Shown here: piece by piece, positions 11,636-24,076 of the stretch
How positions within the stretch are numbered: the stretch's first letter is position 1
Layout: the number at the start of each line of letters is the position of its first letter
Source of the DNA: Beverwykella pulmonaria
Lineage: Eukaryota > Ascomycota > Dothideomycetes > Pleosporales > Melanommataceae
NCBI GenBank assembly: GCA_001599595.1
Contig: BCHH01000002.1
Span: forward strand, 1,888,053 to 1,952,052
Length of the DNA stretch: 64,000 bases
Direction: 5' to 3'
The notes under the pieces: model-generated
Database searches by the model: none
The model's input: only the letters and a program-made list of their open reading frames with translations
What the model was told of the DNA's origin: nothing
Translations under genes and position numbers: made by a program

Positions 11636-14052
11636 ATGCTCAACTGTCGTGCCTGTCTCTGGCGGTGCATTGAAGCGCTCGATTCGCCTGTGTCTGTCTC
11701 CGCCTCCGTTTCGAGATCCCTCCGTCTTCACCGTAATGTGACGTCTGCGTTTGCGTTGGGCCAGCAGAGGTTCATTCGCACCGACACGCCCGGCATTCGC
11801 AAATATGCAGCAAGGCCGATGACAGAAGTAGACAACCTGTCTGGATCCCAGGATGAGCCGTGGAAGAAGTCGACGCAGGCTGCCGGTCTGAGGAAGAAGG
11901 AGCAGAAAGGGTTGAAAAGACAAGCTAGAGTATATGCGAGTAGGAATGTTGGGGGCAGACAGATTAGAGGATATGGGATTCAGAGATTGGGCGGAAAACA
12001 ACCAAGAGAATCCAAATCTGTTAGCTTGGAAGAGCGAAAGTCCAGGGCAAACACACAGAGAGATGTGGATGGGTCAAATAAACCTGGCGTTTCAATTACG
12101 GAGAGGAAACTCGGTCGGCGCGATCCCCGCGTGTCGTCAATAGACTGGAACAGACGCAGAAAGGAATTACAATATCTGTCGGACCCCTTAGAGCTGGCGA
12201 GCTTTGTCAAGAAACAATTGATGAAGGACAAGGCGACGGAGATGCTACAGCTAGTGCGGATGGCCAGCCATTCAATGCAAGCTATTGTCAGCTGGAACCA
12301 CCTGATCGACTATCACCTGGCTAAACAGAAGGTATCCCAGGCCGTGAAGATTTACAATGAAGTATGCATATCCTAAGCAATCACCAGACCCATGCTTACA
12401 TTTTTCAGATGAAAAAGCGAGCGCAATTTCCAGATTCATATACATATACAATCCTTCTGCGTGGGCTCTCGCTCAATGCACATGACTCCGGCGCTCTCAC
12501 GAAAGCGCTGTCTGTATACCATTCCATGTCTGCTCCAAACGCGAGAGTCAAGCCGTCCATCATACACACCAACGCCATGTTGAAGGTCTGCGCCAGGGCA
12601 CAAGACATGGATGCGCTGTGGGGCGTGGCAGCGAAGATTCCCGAGACAGGACCAGCGTCGGCGAACGCTATCACCTACGTTACTATCCTAAATGCAATCA
12701 GGCAGAGTCTGCTCGTCAACGTACCACTTGGAGAGACGGAGGAACAATTTTCCGCCAGGAGGGAACGCGGCATTGTTGAGGGAAGGCGCATATGGCAGGA
12801 CGTGATCAGCAAATGGAGGAACGCGGATTTGGTCATCGAAGAAGAATTGGTGTGTGCCATGGGGAGGCTCCTACTCATTGGAAGCCGACCTCGAGATTGG
12901 GATGATGTGCTCTCCCTCGTCGAACAGACCATGGACATTCCACGATTGGTGCCCCGCCTGGGGACTCTAGCACGTTCAGAGGCAGGATATCCACATCTCC
13001 GCACCCCAAATGTCCCGGAGCAATATCGTATGGATGACGACCATCTCAGCCCTAACAAAGACGCTGTCCGTGGGGACGAATTTTTAGCATTATCTCCTCA
13101 AGGCTTCAGCCGTGCAGTATCCAATCCTCTCACTTACGCAACGCCTTCGAATAATACGTTGTCCATGATCCAAGAGGCGTGCCAGAAAGTCGTTGCTAAG
13201 GAGGCATCTAAGAAATATTGGGAGATGTTGACTGACCTAACCACCTATGGTGTGGTACCGGATGTCAAGAGCCTCAACTTCCGTCTCCGCATGTTGCGTC
13301 AGAACCGATCGTCATGGGACGCTGTTCAAATTCTCAAGGGGTCGTTTATTGCAAGAGAGATTCAGCCGCCCGTAGGTACGTTTAGGATTACCATGAGTAC
13401 CTGCACGCGAGACAAGAACAACCAGAATTCGCTCAAGCATGCCAGCGAGATCCTCGGTATCATGTGTACTTGCATGGAAGACGTAGACTGCAAAGTTGTT
13501 TCCATGTACGCCGATCTGGCGAATTCATTCCCGTTAGCCAAGGGTGCCGATCTCGTCGATGCGCTCACCTTTCTCCAACCCGTCGTCCAAAACATCAGGA
13601 TCCAGCTCGGTATTGCCACCGCCTCTGAAGATCCCAAGAATTTTCGCTCGCGGCGGGCGTCAGTAACGCTGACAGGACACGAGCGCCAAAACGCTATCAC
13701 AGCGCTGAGGAAGATATATGGGCTCTATGACAAACTATTACTTTCAGACATGCTTCCGGAAGCCCAGAAGTCGCCGTTCAAGGGGGAAAGGGCCAGATTG
13801 GCGGCCTATTTACATAGGATTGCGTTCAAGGATAGTGCGGCGGCTGCGAGGCGGGGGGGACCGAAGCTGAAAGAGGAGGGTAAGAATGATGGCGAAGACC
13901 AGGGAGTGAAAGAGAAAGGTGAGGGCATGGAGATTGAAGGGAATGGGACTGTGCTGGGCTACTTCAAAGGAACGGGTTCGTGGCGTGAGCGCACAGCGAA
14001 GCTGCCGGCCGAGAAGAGGAAGCCCTGGTTCTCTCCCACGGTGAGTGCGTGA
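11636..14052 (+). CDS. mitochondrial pentatricopeptide-repeat (PPR) protein
   Basis: Exons are 11636-12361 and 12409-14052, giving 789 aa. The 47-nt intron has a GTATGC donor, a phase-0 junction and a TTTTTCAG acceptor. The N-terminus is Arg/Ser/Ala-rich with few acidic residues, as expected for a mitochondrial presequence. A basic stretch follows at about 85-175. PPR-like helical repeats begin near residue 215 and continue after the intron (for example WNHLIDYHLAKQKVSQAVKIY, then FPDSYTYTILLRGLS). A Lys/Glu-rich segment precedes the C-terminus. Fungal PPR proteins bind mitochondrial RNA and act in its processing or translation. It may correspond to the Ccm1-like group, but I cannot place it firmly. 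Confidence 0.82.
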
Positions 14053-14443
14053 TTGGGGTAGGAATAGATCTTGTAAGATACATAGAGCAGGCCAGCATAT
14101 GAGACTCAATACTGCATGGGTAGGGGCAGTATTGATACAGCCCGAATATAAAAAGTATGATCTTGCCTTCCTAAACCCTACTGTATCTACCGGCGGTGCT
14201 TTATGACATGCCCATGCCATTCCCATTAAAGGTGAGAACATGTAGTAGTAAATATCAAAGAATAAACATGTCGAAATGAAATTTTGGCATATGGAAATAT
14301 AGGAGATATTATGAAAAGCGCTACACCCAGAATAGGATTAGTGCGATTCACCTTGCCAAGCTCTCCAGATCGTCATGTCCTCCGCAACCAACCTCCGCCA
14401 CTTCGACATCCACAACCCCAATCCCACAGACACCCTCACCACC
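14053..14443. promoter_or_regulatory. short intergenic region upstream of rtf2
   Basis: About 390 bp holding the PPR-gene 3' end and the rtf2 promoter. An AT-rich segment lies at 14230-14340. An in-frame ATG at 14375 would add 23 residues to Rtf2, but the family-typical start is 14444. Confidence 0.5.
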
Positions 14444-15480
14444 ATGGGTAACGACGGCGGCAGTATCCCCACGCGGCGCGAACTTGTCAAAGAAGCCGCC
14501 AAGTCACTCACCACACAACAAGTCAAACAAGTGCAAAACGAACAACAAGAACACGCCTGGTCCAACGACCCCTTGACCCGCAAGCCTCTTGCGCGCCCCG
14601 TGGTTTCCGATGCCGCCGGCGTGCTGTACAACAAGGACTCTATTATAGAGTACTTGCTTTCCGATCCGAAGAGTGAGGAGGCGGAGAAAGTGCTCGATGG
14701 TAGGGTCAAGAGTCTGAAGGATGTGGTAGAGGTCAAGTTCGAGGTCGATGGATCTGCGGGCAATAGTTTGCTGCTGAGTAATGGGAGTACGGGGAGGGCC
14801 GAGAGATGGGTGTGTAATGTGGCGAATTGCGAATTGGGGCCTGGCGCAAAGGCGGTTTATCTTGTGCCATGCGGGCATGCGTTTGCGGGGAGTGTGGTTA
14901 GGGAGGTTGAGGGGGATGTGTGCTTGCAGGTGAGTTGCTTCCTTTCTTGGTTTGGTTTGGAGAGGTTTGGATGGAGATGCTGACGTCGAGACAGTGTAAT
15001 GAGCCGTATGCCCCCAGCGATATCATTCCAATTCTACCTACCTCCGCAACGGATATTGCGAGATTATCGCTGCGCATGAAGACCCTGAAAGAGCGGGGCC
15101 TCACGCATTCTCTCAAAAAAGCGAGTGGGAGTAAGAAGAGAAAGAAGAACGGATCGGCTGAAACCCCCGCCTCAACCACCCTACCTCTAACACCCAAAGA
15201 CTCGTCGGAAGAAGACAAGAATCCAGCCCAGGAGAAGAAGAAAGAGAAAGAGAAAGAGAAAGAGAAGAGTATCTCGAAACCCAGTGATGGCATCAAGAAC
15301 GCGTCGACGGCCTTCATCACGAAGAAGGTGCTCGAGGAGCAGGAGGAGCGCAATAAGAGGAGGAAGTTGGCGCAGAATGAGAATGTCAAGAGTTTGTTCT
15401 CTCAGAGGAGTGAGAAGCCGGACAAAGGGAATAGTAAGGATTATATGACAAGGGGGTTTAGTATTGGGGCGAAGAAGTGA
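14444..15480 (+). CDS. rtf2: replication termination factor 2 (Rtf2) domain protein
   Basis: Exons are 14444-14929 and 14995-15480, giving 323 aa. The 65-nt intron has a GTGAGT donor and is phase 0. The start was chosen because MGNDGGSIPTRRELVK matches the conserved Rtf2 N-terminus and the ATG sits in CACCATGGG. A RING-like zinc module is formed by C124 and C129, then C143/H145 in the motif PCGHAF, then C160 and C163. The tail is Lys/Glu-rich with a hexamer-coded KE repeat at 15235-15267. Rtf2 family proteins work at replication forks; the fission yeast protein stabilises forks stalled at the mating-type barrier and affects splicing. Nuclear location is expected. Confidence 0.9.
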
Positions 15481-16945
15481 AAGTCCAAGGGATAGAGATG
15501 GAGCTGGGCTTCTTTTTAGCGGACTCTGAGATTGAGGTTGAGGTTCAGGTCGAGGTTAAGCCGGGATATAGGCATGGGCGAAGATAGCGACATCACGTCG
15601 TCTGGGCGATTATGGGTGTCGTGGATTTCAGTATGAAGCCTGTGAACTCATCATCTCACAGCCTTACTGACTTGGTTGTGCAGGGCTGATTCATAGGTTG
15701 GGCTTTATCATTTATTTGTTTGGATTCAGCATATACCCGGATTATCTCATCCATGGAGAATCCACATCTCAAAGGGTCCCGGCACCTACCAACCACTCCC
15801 GCGCGAGGTGCTGACAGCGGCAGAGAAGTCAGATAGAGCGAGTATATAACGAGCACCGAAATCATGATTTTGCTATCATTATCATCCTTTCCCTCCGTCA
15901 CGCTGGCCACCACCAGCCGATCACGTACTTCAACACTCTGCTATTCTGTCTTGAAAAGAAGCATGTCCTTTGGTCCCCCCTTCTCTATTCTCTTGACTCT
16001 TGAAACTACATGACTATCATGCATACCGTCCATTTCAATACTGTCCCTCCCTCATATCCCGTCGGAGCACACGAAGGCGACGCATCAAGTCCCGTCTTCG
16101 CCAGCACGCTCAGCACGCGTCCTCGTATTAACTCTCTCTACACGGGCGTAGCGTGTAGCGTTTGCCCCTTCACACAGTGGTACATGGCACAAGAACAGTG
16201 CGTTTCTGTAACCACTGACACTACTTGAGAAAGACGGCAAAGTAAAAGGTTAAGTCTGGCTTGCCTGTATCTGCCTGTATGGCCTATACAAATATGGCCT
16301 TGATACTACGTGCTTATTTGTCGGGCATGGGGGTAATGTAGTTGTTTCTGTTCTGGGTAGGTGGGAAATTCAGGATGGGGTAATGTAGGGAGGGGCCGTA
16401 AGAAAGAGGGGGGACGGAACTATACAGTTGGAACATGTAGTGTGAAGGAAGGAAAGAAGCGTGGTTCAAGGAGCATGTGGGCTGAGGTTTGTTAAGGGGA
16501 GGCAAGGTAGAGATATGGCTGCGGCTGTTCCATTCATCTTACTTTTATTTCTTTTCTTCGAGCCGTCTGTCCATCAAAGAAAACGTTCTGAAGGGTCGAT
16601 CGATCGAAGAGCAACATATGTGTCGACGAAAAAAGTCTAAGCCCAGCCGCATCCACCGACCTTGGACGAGAAGCGTGGTGTCACTCCTTCGCCCTCCACT
16701 AAAACGTATAAAATGCCTCTCGTTCTATTGGTCGAGAACGGGAAATACCACCGCGATGTGGACGCGCTCTCAAAAAGTCTACTTAGCCTCGTCGTTTGGC
16801 GTGCATGTTCTCTATCTTACTGTTCGCGTTACAAGATAGAACAATATTATCTTCTGAAGGGTATACTATAGCGTATCGTACACATTACATACGGGCGCGA
16901 TCCATTTCATCCTACAGCGAACATCACCCTGCTCCCCCATACTCA
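15481..16945. other. intergenic region between convergent rtf2 and rad9
   Basis: Both neighbouring genes end here, so the first and last few hundred bases are probably 3' UTRs. Frames inside are short and unrelated to known families. I see no RNA gene or transposon. Confidence 0.5.
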
Positions 16946-18273
16946 CTACCACAGCCCCTTGATTTGTGATACTCTCTGCGTAGGTGGAAGCGCCTCGGTG
17001 CTATCCTCCGTCTCCGTCCTCGACAGACTCCCACTATCCCTAAACGTAGGAAACACAGCTGCATCGTGTTCGGCGCTGGCGTCCCATCCCAACGTCTCTT
17101 CTTCTTGATTGTAATCAAGCGGCTCCCACCTCGAATCCTCCTCGACAAACAAACTGTCTGGATCCGGCGCCGCGGGCTTGGGCGATGATGGTTTCCGAGA
17201 GCCGGGCTGTCGGCGTCGGCGGGAGGCCGGTTCGGCGGGCGGTGGCATTTCAAAGGAACGGAGATTGCGGGATTCGGGGCGATCTGCTGCAGCGGAGGCG
17301 CGGGAGTTTTCGCGAGTAAGGATGTGGGCTGCGGGGGTTTGCGAGGCGGAAGCGTTGTAGTCTCCAGATGTCATGAGGGTGAACTCGCAGACGAGCCCAT
17401 TGCAACCGTAGCTGAACTGCAGCGGGCGTGTAGGCTGGGAGTAGAACGCTTTCAAGCTCGTCTTGAGCGTGTCGGCGTGGATGACGATCGCCTTGAAGTC
17501 CTTGACGCTGATGATGATATGCAGGCCGGGTTGAACGTTGAACTCTTCAAAGTCTGAAGTGTTGACTGCGACTGCGGTGACAAGCGGATGTTTTAGGATC
17601 TCCTTCCCGTTGGAGATCTTCTCGGTGTAGCTCTTGAACACGGCGCGGCCGTCCCCTTCGCCGGCGAAGATGTCGAGCATCTCAGTTTTGGTGCCAAAGT
17701 ACTCAATGTACTCTTTTACCGCACTGGAGTGCATGCTCCATCTATTCTTGGCACCGTTCCGGTCGAAGAGGGCGTGCATTACTTCGACGGCTTCGTAGGT
17801 GAGTTTGTAGGTTTTGATCACGCCTTGGTTGCACACCATCTTCACAATGAACCGGCACTCGGTTTGGTCTGGCTTGTCTTGCACGCTGACCTCGCACCGA
17901 TCAATCGCTCCATCTCTTCCTAGCGGATCGTACAGTCGGCCTTTGAACACGGACAGGAGCGCTTTCGTGGAGATGCTGCACGTGAATCTGCCGTCGGGCC
18001 CTCCTTGGTGTGGAATGCACTCATATTTTGTGAAAAACTGGCGTGCGTCTAACGTCAGAGCGGCATATGCAGACTTGGACGAGTTGAGCGCCGTGAACGT
18101 GAACTGGAAACTTATGAATAGAGGGCCTTTGATAGAAGAAGGTTGTTGTGCAAACCTACTCGCTCCCGACGCGCCTCGATGGCTACCGTGTCGCTGAACT
18201 TTCCGAGGCAGACGAGCAAGTCGTGGACTCTAGATGCGGCCTCAGGCGTGAGAGTGAAGTTGAGGACGACCAT
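16946..18273 (-). CDS. rad9: DNA damage checkpoint protein Rad9 (9-1-1 clamp)
   Basis: Minus-strand exons are 18273-18160 and 18103-16946, giving 423 aa. The 56-nt intron has a GTAGGT donor and TTTCCAG acceptor, phase 0. The start MVVLNFTLTPEAASRVHDLL matches the Rad9 N-terminus. After the intron the protein continues with FTFTALNSSKSAYAALTLD, typical of the PCNA-like fold. The Rad9 domain runs to about residue 285. The rest is a disordered, Ser/Pro/Arg-rich tail ending in PTQRVSQIKGLW, similar to other fungal Rad9 tails and a likely phosphorylation target. Rad9, Rad1 and Hus1 form the clamp that recruits checkpoint kinase activators to damaged DNA. The gene is divergent from the F-box gene with about 200 bp between starts. 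Confidence 0.93.
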
Positions 18274-18471
18274 CTTCAGGCATGGTCGGACGCATTGCCT
18301 GCTCCCAATTACTTTCGTGGGGAGTTGCGCTGTGAATTCTGAAGGTAAGAGAAGGGGGCGTGCTTTCGCGCATTGGCTCAAAACGCGCTAGTGGCAAAGA
18401 CGCCCGCCGTTCACTAGCGCATGCAATACCATCCCTCACCATCAACATTGCTAATCACCAATATCAACAAT

Positions 18472-20820
18472 ATGGCCCCAGCGCTTCCGGACGATATCTT
18501 GCATCTTCTCTGCGAAGAGCTGGCGCTCCAGGAACGGTTCGACACGCTGTTCAACTGTGCGTGTGCGAGCCGCGCTCTTGCTGTGCCCGCTTTGACCCAT
18601 TTGTATCGGTAAGTGTTCCCCGCATCAATCAACATGCTGTATAACCATCCCATCTTGAAGGATTCCGTTGGTCTAATGAGGCCAGGTCCCATCACCAAGC
18701 TCCAGTCCGGGGCGGAGGCGACGACGAAGCTGTCCCTCTCTCCACAAAGCAGCTTACCGTCCAACGATGGTCGATTCTATGGCGCTCCATCATTGCGTCG
18801 AGTCTGGATGGCACGCTATTTCCGTACTGTCGGTATATCAAGACACTAGATCTTAGGGATTTGTTCTCGCTGCTTGACGATAATCAGTTCAAGGGGAAGA
18901 TTACGAAGTAAGTTTTGATCTGTATTTGGAGTTGATTTGGAGGAGATTCCTAATGTAGAAGTATAGGTATTTCTTTTCTGGGCCCTTGGCGAGGTTTCAT
19001 TTGACTAGTACGTGAATCTGGTATACAGGGTTTGTGACCTGGAGCAATTGTGCGGGCAATCCAAGAACGATGCACAGGTGCTGTGGCAGCAGGCCCTACC
19101 TCCTTTACTGGTAAGGACGAGACTGACTCTGTACCTCCACTTTCAGAGAACATCACGTATGCGTCTGGTAGGAAGGTCAACCAACTGGACATAGTTCCGA
19201 TTATCGACGCCGTTGGCGAAGGCAAGTACACGCCCACTATCTTGACCCTAGCCGTCCTTGGATGTAATCACTGCACTGAAAGATTTTATAATCACAACTT
19301 TCCTGCATTGTCTCATCCTCGGTGCATCACGTGGGCTATAGCTAACCAACTGCAGTGGTCACACAACACACACCGATGCTCGAAAAAATCAGTGGAGAAC
19401 GTAGGTCTTCAATCACTCTAAACACTCTCTCCCATATCTGATCATCAACAGTTCTCACACACGCCCTAGTCCGCTGGGCCCCCCGACTCCCACGTCTCCA
19501 AGAACTGGAACTTTACCACGGAAGCCCTCTAGAGGACGATCTCGTACACACCTCCATCCACGAGCACTGCCCGCACTTCAACTCCCTCAGCATCTACACC
19601 TGGTTTGTCTGCCCCCATTCATTCAACAACTTCAGCCAAGTCGCTGACTAAGACAGGCACGCTGAGGACCGCGACCACAAGTTCTCTAAATTTCTCTCTA
19701 CTATCCAGCCCCAGACGCTGAAGATGCTCGAGACGATTCGAGACATTGGTGCTGGCGCTGAGACCTTCCTCGCACTGAACAACCACTCCTCATCCCTCAA
19801 AGATCTTCGACTTTGCGTCTCCGACGACACTTTACCGCATCTCTCACTCCTCCGCGGATGCACTGCCCTCGAAGCCCTGCGAATAGAAGACACAAATGGC
19901 ACCATCAACCTCGAAAAGACTCAAAACGACGTCTTCCTCGAAATGACAGACTGGCTCAGAAAATGCTCCAACCTCCGCCGGCTAAGCTTCACTAAGCTTC
20001 TCTCTGCTGCATCTATCGTCGCGCCAATACTGTTAGAAGACAACATCAAACTACGCAGGCTAGAAATCGACAGTTACACGCCCAAGGACAACCAACTCTT
20101 CCACCAAGCGCTCGCGCACCAACGCTTTTCTCTCCGCGTTCTCTCCCTGACCGGTGACACGGAAGGCATGTGCCGAGACGACATCGACATCCTCGTCGAT
20201 TCCCTCAAGCTACTAACCGAGCTACGCGAGCTGCGGCTCCTCCTCGTGCAGGAAGTCCTTCAAGACGAGCACCTGATTTCCATTATCGACAACCTGCCCA
20301 AACTGGAGGACCTCTATGTCAGCGGTCTGGAAATTAAAGACGGCGTTCTGGAATCAGTGGCTGACCTTAGGAACCTCCGCAGTGTCGCGTTTTCAGGTAT
20401 TTCCAAATTCACGACCGATGGACTATTTGAACTCGTCAGTCGCCTTGGACCCGGAAATCAGGGAATTCGCGTCATGGTAAGAACTCCACTCGTATTATCA
20501 AGTTCTTTTGCTCTCGCTGTTTATCTACTGCATGGTCGTAGAAGCCCTCGTTACCCTTAAACCACTTATCTGCACAACATTAAATCACGCTGACATTCAA
20601 ACTCAAACTCGCAGATTGATATGGCAGATCCTGACACTCTGCTTAGCGACGAGGAGGTCGCGCTCGTGAAGGAAAGTCTATGGGAGAAAGTAGGCGGTAC
20701 TTTGGAGTATACGCCATGGCGAGGTTGGTTTTCATACTTTATCGATGTCCGAGAGTGCACTTACTCACGATCACTTGCTCAGACCCGAACATCTCTGAAT
20801 TTGAAGGAGATTCCGACTGA
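18472..20820 (+). CDS. F-box-like / leucine-rich protein, nine exons
   Basis: Proposed exons: 18472-18608, 18686-18907, 18967-19007, 19078-19221, 19356-19400, 19452-19602, 19657-20476, 20615-20723 and 20783-20820. They give 568 aa with all phases consistent. The N-terminus (ALPDDILHLLCEELALQERFDTL) is F-box-like. The long seventh exon encodes LRR-like units such as LRRLEIDSY and LEDLYVSGLEI. The last exon encodes the short acidic ending DPNISEFEGDSD, which I recall from related Pezizomycotina proteins. The fourth intron begins with GC (GCAAGT at 19222), the only donor that keeps frame. The start of exon 4 is uncertain; a stronger acceptor at 19146 is also in frame and removes 23 residues. F-box proteins link targets to SCF ubiquitin ligases; the target here is unknown. 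Confidence 0.75.
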
Positions 20821-21605
20821 ACGATGCGACTACTGTGAGAAGCGGCTTTCGAAAAGTATGGAAATAGGATGCCGGGGCAGAGCGGGGCTGAAAATGGAGT
20901 AATGGCGTATTGACGCGCATTTCATCGCGCATCAGGCAGGGCATTATACCAGAATATAACTACGATGGGGGAGTAGCGGATGATCCTGTACTCTAATAGT
21001 AATGAAGTCGCCGAGCCAACACCGGCATGACGGGCATGTGCGAATGATATTATCGCAAATTCAAGAACAACAATCACAATTGAATGCTACCCTCAAAATA
21101 TGTAGAGAGACAATTCCCGCAAATGATACCTCCAAACAATAATACAGCAAAGCAAGACAGATATAGCAGGGCCCAAACTCCAACCCCCAAATCATCTCCA
21201 ACCCCTTCCAACAAAACAGCACAACGCGCATCAGTTTCAGTTTCCCCTTAGGGTATCCTCACCATTAGGAAGCGGAGTAAGCACGACAGGGTCAGGAGAA
21301 TCAGAAGAATCAGAAGAATCAGAAGAATCAGAAGCCTCCGACAGTGTCGCACAAACGACCACGGGTTCGAGCCAGCGGCTTCAGGCGAAGCAGAGGCCAT
21401 AGAGATTGGATGAGAGCCTCTAGACAGAACAAAAGCCCCTGGGCTAGGAGAAGGGACAAAAGGCTTTGGGCGAGAGATCAGTAGCTTCCTCCATGACTGC
21501 TTCGACTCCCTGAATCTGATTGAGGCCCCGGGCCCCTTGATTGGTGACCCAGACCCCTTGATTGAAATCCCATAATCTGTGAATGAAGCACCATCTCCAG
21601 GCCTC
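20821..21605. other. intergenic region with 9-bp repeats
   Basis: The region lies between the 3' ends of the F-box gene (+) and the Ats1-like gene (-). It contains a short tandem repeat at 21292-21336 and several imperfect repeats of a CCCCTTGATTG-like motif near 21530-21565. No gene is supported. Confidence 0.5.
21292..21336. repeat. 9-bp tandem repeat (TCAGAAGAA)n
   Basis: Three exact TCAGAAGAA units are flanked by one diverged copy on each side (TCAGGAGAA and TCAGAAGCC). It would encode Ser-Glu-Glu or similar if translated, but no gene covers it. Confidence 0.8.
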
Positions 21606-22983
21606 TTAATCGATGGTATCTCCGGGTCTTTCTTCTTGGGCTACTTCCTCGGGATTATCTCGTGAATATTCCTCTGGCGCTTCTTTATCTCTTAAATCTC
21701 CTGTTCCCAATTTAGCAAACATATCAGCGATGTTAGAAACCTCCCCGACCGGCTCGGGAACATGTGTCAGAACGAAGCTTCTACCTGCCGCTGCTCCGAT
21801 CGTGCATATTCTCCCTGGGATGCCAGTGATGGTATTGTAGCGGCCGGATACCCTGTTGGGTGGATTAGGTGGGGGGTCCATGACGGACAAATCGCCGCAA
21901 TTGCCATCATCAGCCCAGCCCCACGCTATCGCCTTGCCGTCTTTCGTCAGAGCAATAATGTGTTCGGGGCCTGTGGCGATCTTCTCGATGGGCGGGAGGT
22001 TGGGAGGAATCAGTTGCCAAAGATTCTGTCTCCCCCATGCGATGAGCCTGCCGTCTTCGAAAAGTACAAAGATGGCGTGCCAGGTCGCACAGACGTCTTT
22101 CCAGCCGTGGATATCATGGGGCACCTGGTGGAGGCGTTCATCTTCCGACATAATGCGGCATTCGTTCCCCTCGGGTCTGCCGACAATGAATGTGAATCTG
22201 TAAGGTAAGGGAGCAAGGTTAGTGCAATTCTCAAAAGTAAAAGGGGAGAGGTACATCAGCGCCATGTGCAAACTCACAAGACAATACTTCGGTAGTGCCT
22301 CATATACTTTGCAACACGACACTGCGCCTGGGGCTTACTAACTCTCTTCCGCAAACCACTTTGCGAGCTGGGAAGATATTGTGAACTTCGATCGGCTCCG
22401 TATATGGAGTGTTGAACGCGGTACCCAGTTGACCAGATCTCGTCTTGCCCCAACCCCAGACTGTTCCGTTGTTCAGGACGGCAGCGTAGTGATTGGTTCC
22501 CGCCGCAAAGCTGATAATACGATCCTCGAGCCGGTTCGTAGACAAGCCCATGCGAGAATTGTCGTGTTGTCTTCCGCGACCTAGCTCGCCCCAAATGCAA
22601 GTGCCCTCAACGTAGACATCGCCCTTATCATTACCGTCGTTATCCTTACGATTGATAGCATAAGCGGTGGTATCCCATGTGGCCACACAAAAGGAAATTC
22701 CACCGTGTAGAAACTGGAACTGTGTGTACATTTTGGCAATTCCCACATCTACGGAGCTACAGAGCTGCCCACCCATGTTGTTACCAGCTCCGAACATCGA
22801 ACCCTCCTCCGTTAATATGAGCGTATGGTTTGCGCCTCCTGATATGGATGTGACGGCCTGGAGCGGTGTCGAGTAAGCCGAAATGGTTGGCATCACAACA
22901 TTCTTCTGTGGGTTATTCTGGCATAGTGGGACCCCAAGTTGGCCGTAGTCGTTGCTCCCAAAGGCGTAAAGTTGATAAGGCAT
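21606..22983 (-). CDS. RCC1-repeat protein, Ats1-like
   Basis: Minus-strand exons are 22983-22343 and 22197-21606, giving 410 aa. The 145-nt intron uses a GTTAGT donor and a CTTACAG acceptor in phase 2; the nearby GTAAGC donor does not keep frame. RCC1-type beta-propeller blades are visible: YAFGSNDYGQLG at residue 4, SISGGANHTLILTEEG, GTCIWGELGRGR, FAAGTNHYAAVLNNGTVWGWG, KVVCGREFTFIV, and IATGPEHIIALTKDGKAIAWG. Yeast Ats1 was found as a suppressor of an alpha-tubulin defect and acts with Nap1 and in tRNA wobble modification through Kti11. That role here is inference. The C-terminal 40 residues are acidic and lack RCC1 pattern. Confidence 0.85.
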
Positions 22984-24076
22984 TGCGGCAGCGAAAGTGA
23001 GAATCCGTGGGATATGGGGAGAACCGTGATTGAGCCGAGCAAGGAAGGAAGAGTGTTGGTAAGATGCAATGAAGGTTAATGGTTGAAGAAGGGTTCAAAA
23101 AGCTCGAAAAACTGAAAGAGTCTGGATCTTGGACACGGCAATAGCTATCATGTAACCTGCTAGACTTTAGCCTGGGGATGTGTGGGAGGAACGAACGGAG
23201 CACTTCTGCCTACCATAATTGCGAGAAGGTGCCACTGAGCTCACTTCATCGATCAATTCGTTGCTGACCGATTAGTACTCTGCCGACGTCCCAACTGTAA
23301 GCCGGATAGAATCGACTGAGCTGTCTAGCAAAGCTCACTCTGGCAGACAGAAAATGTGACGATAGACAAAGAGCTTTGGCGAGCGTGAACTATCATGCAG
23401 CCTTACGACTTTAAAGAACGCAGAAGGCAGTATGTAACTCGATCAATGGTATTCCGGTGGGAATATAAATTTATGGTTGCGTCGTGAGCATCTCGCTTGC
23501 GTTCCAAGGGAAAGAGTTCAAGTGGATGTCGAGCTTGGCTTCCCTAACGCCTGCGCTAAACTTAAAGCGGCATACATGACTATGCTAGAGCAGGCAAACT
23601 ATAGGTTATGTAGGTCCCTTACTTAGATAAGGGAAGACCGTGTAGACCTAGACCTATTCTTTGGACCCCGTGCTAGAATTGCGTGTCACGTAGAGAATAC
23701 TGAAAAGTTACTCTCTTTAAAATACAATAATAATATAGCAACACAGGTTTAAACTACGAAATTAAGATATAATCTAAAGCAGAGCCTGCTCTATAGACTC
23801 TTTTAATTTTAGGCAAAACTGTATTCTGTCACTGCTATGAAAGGTTTTGGTGTGCGGGCTTTTTTGCGTTCTGCGTGGTCTGAAGCAGTAGAGAGTACGC
23901 TCGCGCCAGTCGACGCACGGACCATGTACCAACCCAAGAACAGCTAGCGCCCACACACCCTCCTCGCAATTCTGAACCTCACGCCAACAATCCGACGATT
24001 TCGAATTTACGACGCACGACGACCCCGACGCACCCACCCCCCTCACCGCACGCAAACCACAGAAACAGTCGCCAAC
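22984..24076. promoter_or_regulatory. divergent promoter region between the Ats1-like gene and rps16
   Basis: About 1.1 kb separates the two start codons. An AT-rich patch lies at 23700-23790. The last 200 bp before rps16 are C-rich, a pattern common in ribosomal-protein gene promoters. No gene is seen inside. Confidence 0.5.

Noticed and set aside
21360..21400. GGTTCGA-like motif suggesting a tRNA T-arm
   Set aside because: No matching acceptor stem, anticodon arm or D-arm could be folded around it.
22300..22342. Continuation of Ats1-like exon 1 through a GTAAGC donor at 22338
   Set aside because: That donor is phase 0 and cannot join the phase-2 acceptor at 22198; the GTTAGT donor at 22342 gives a correct RCC1 blade.
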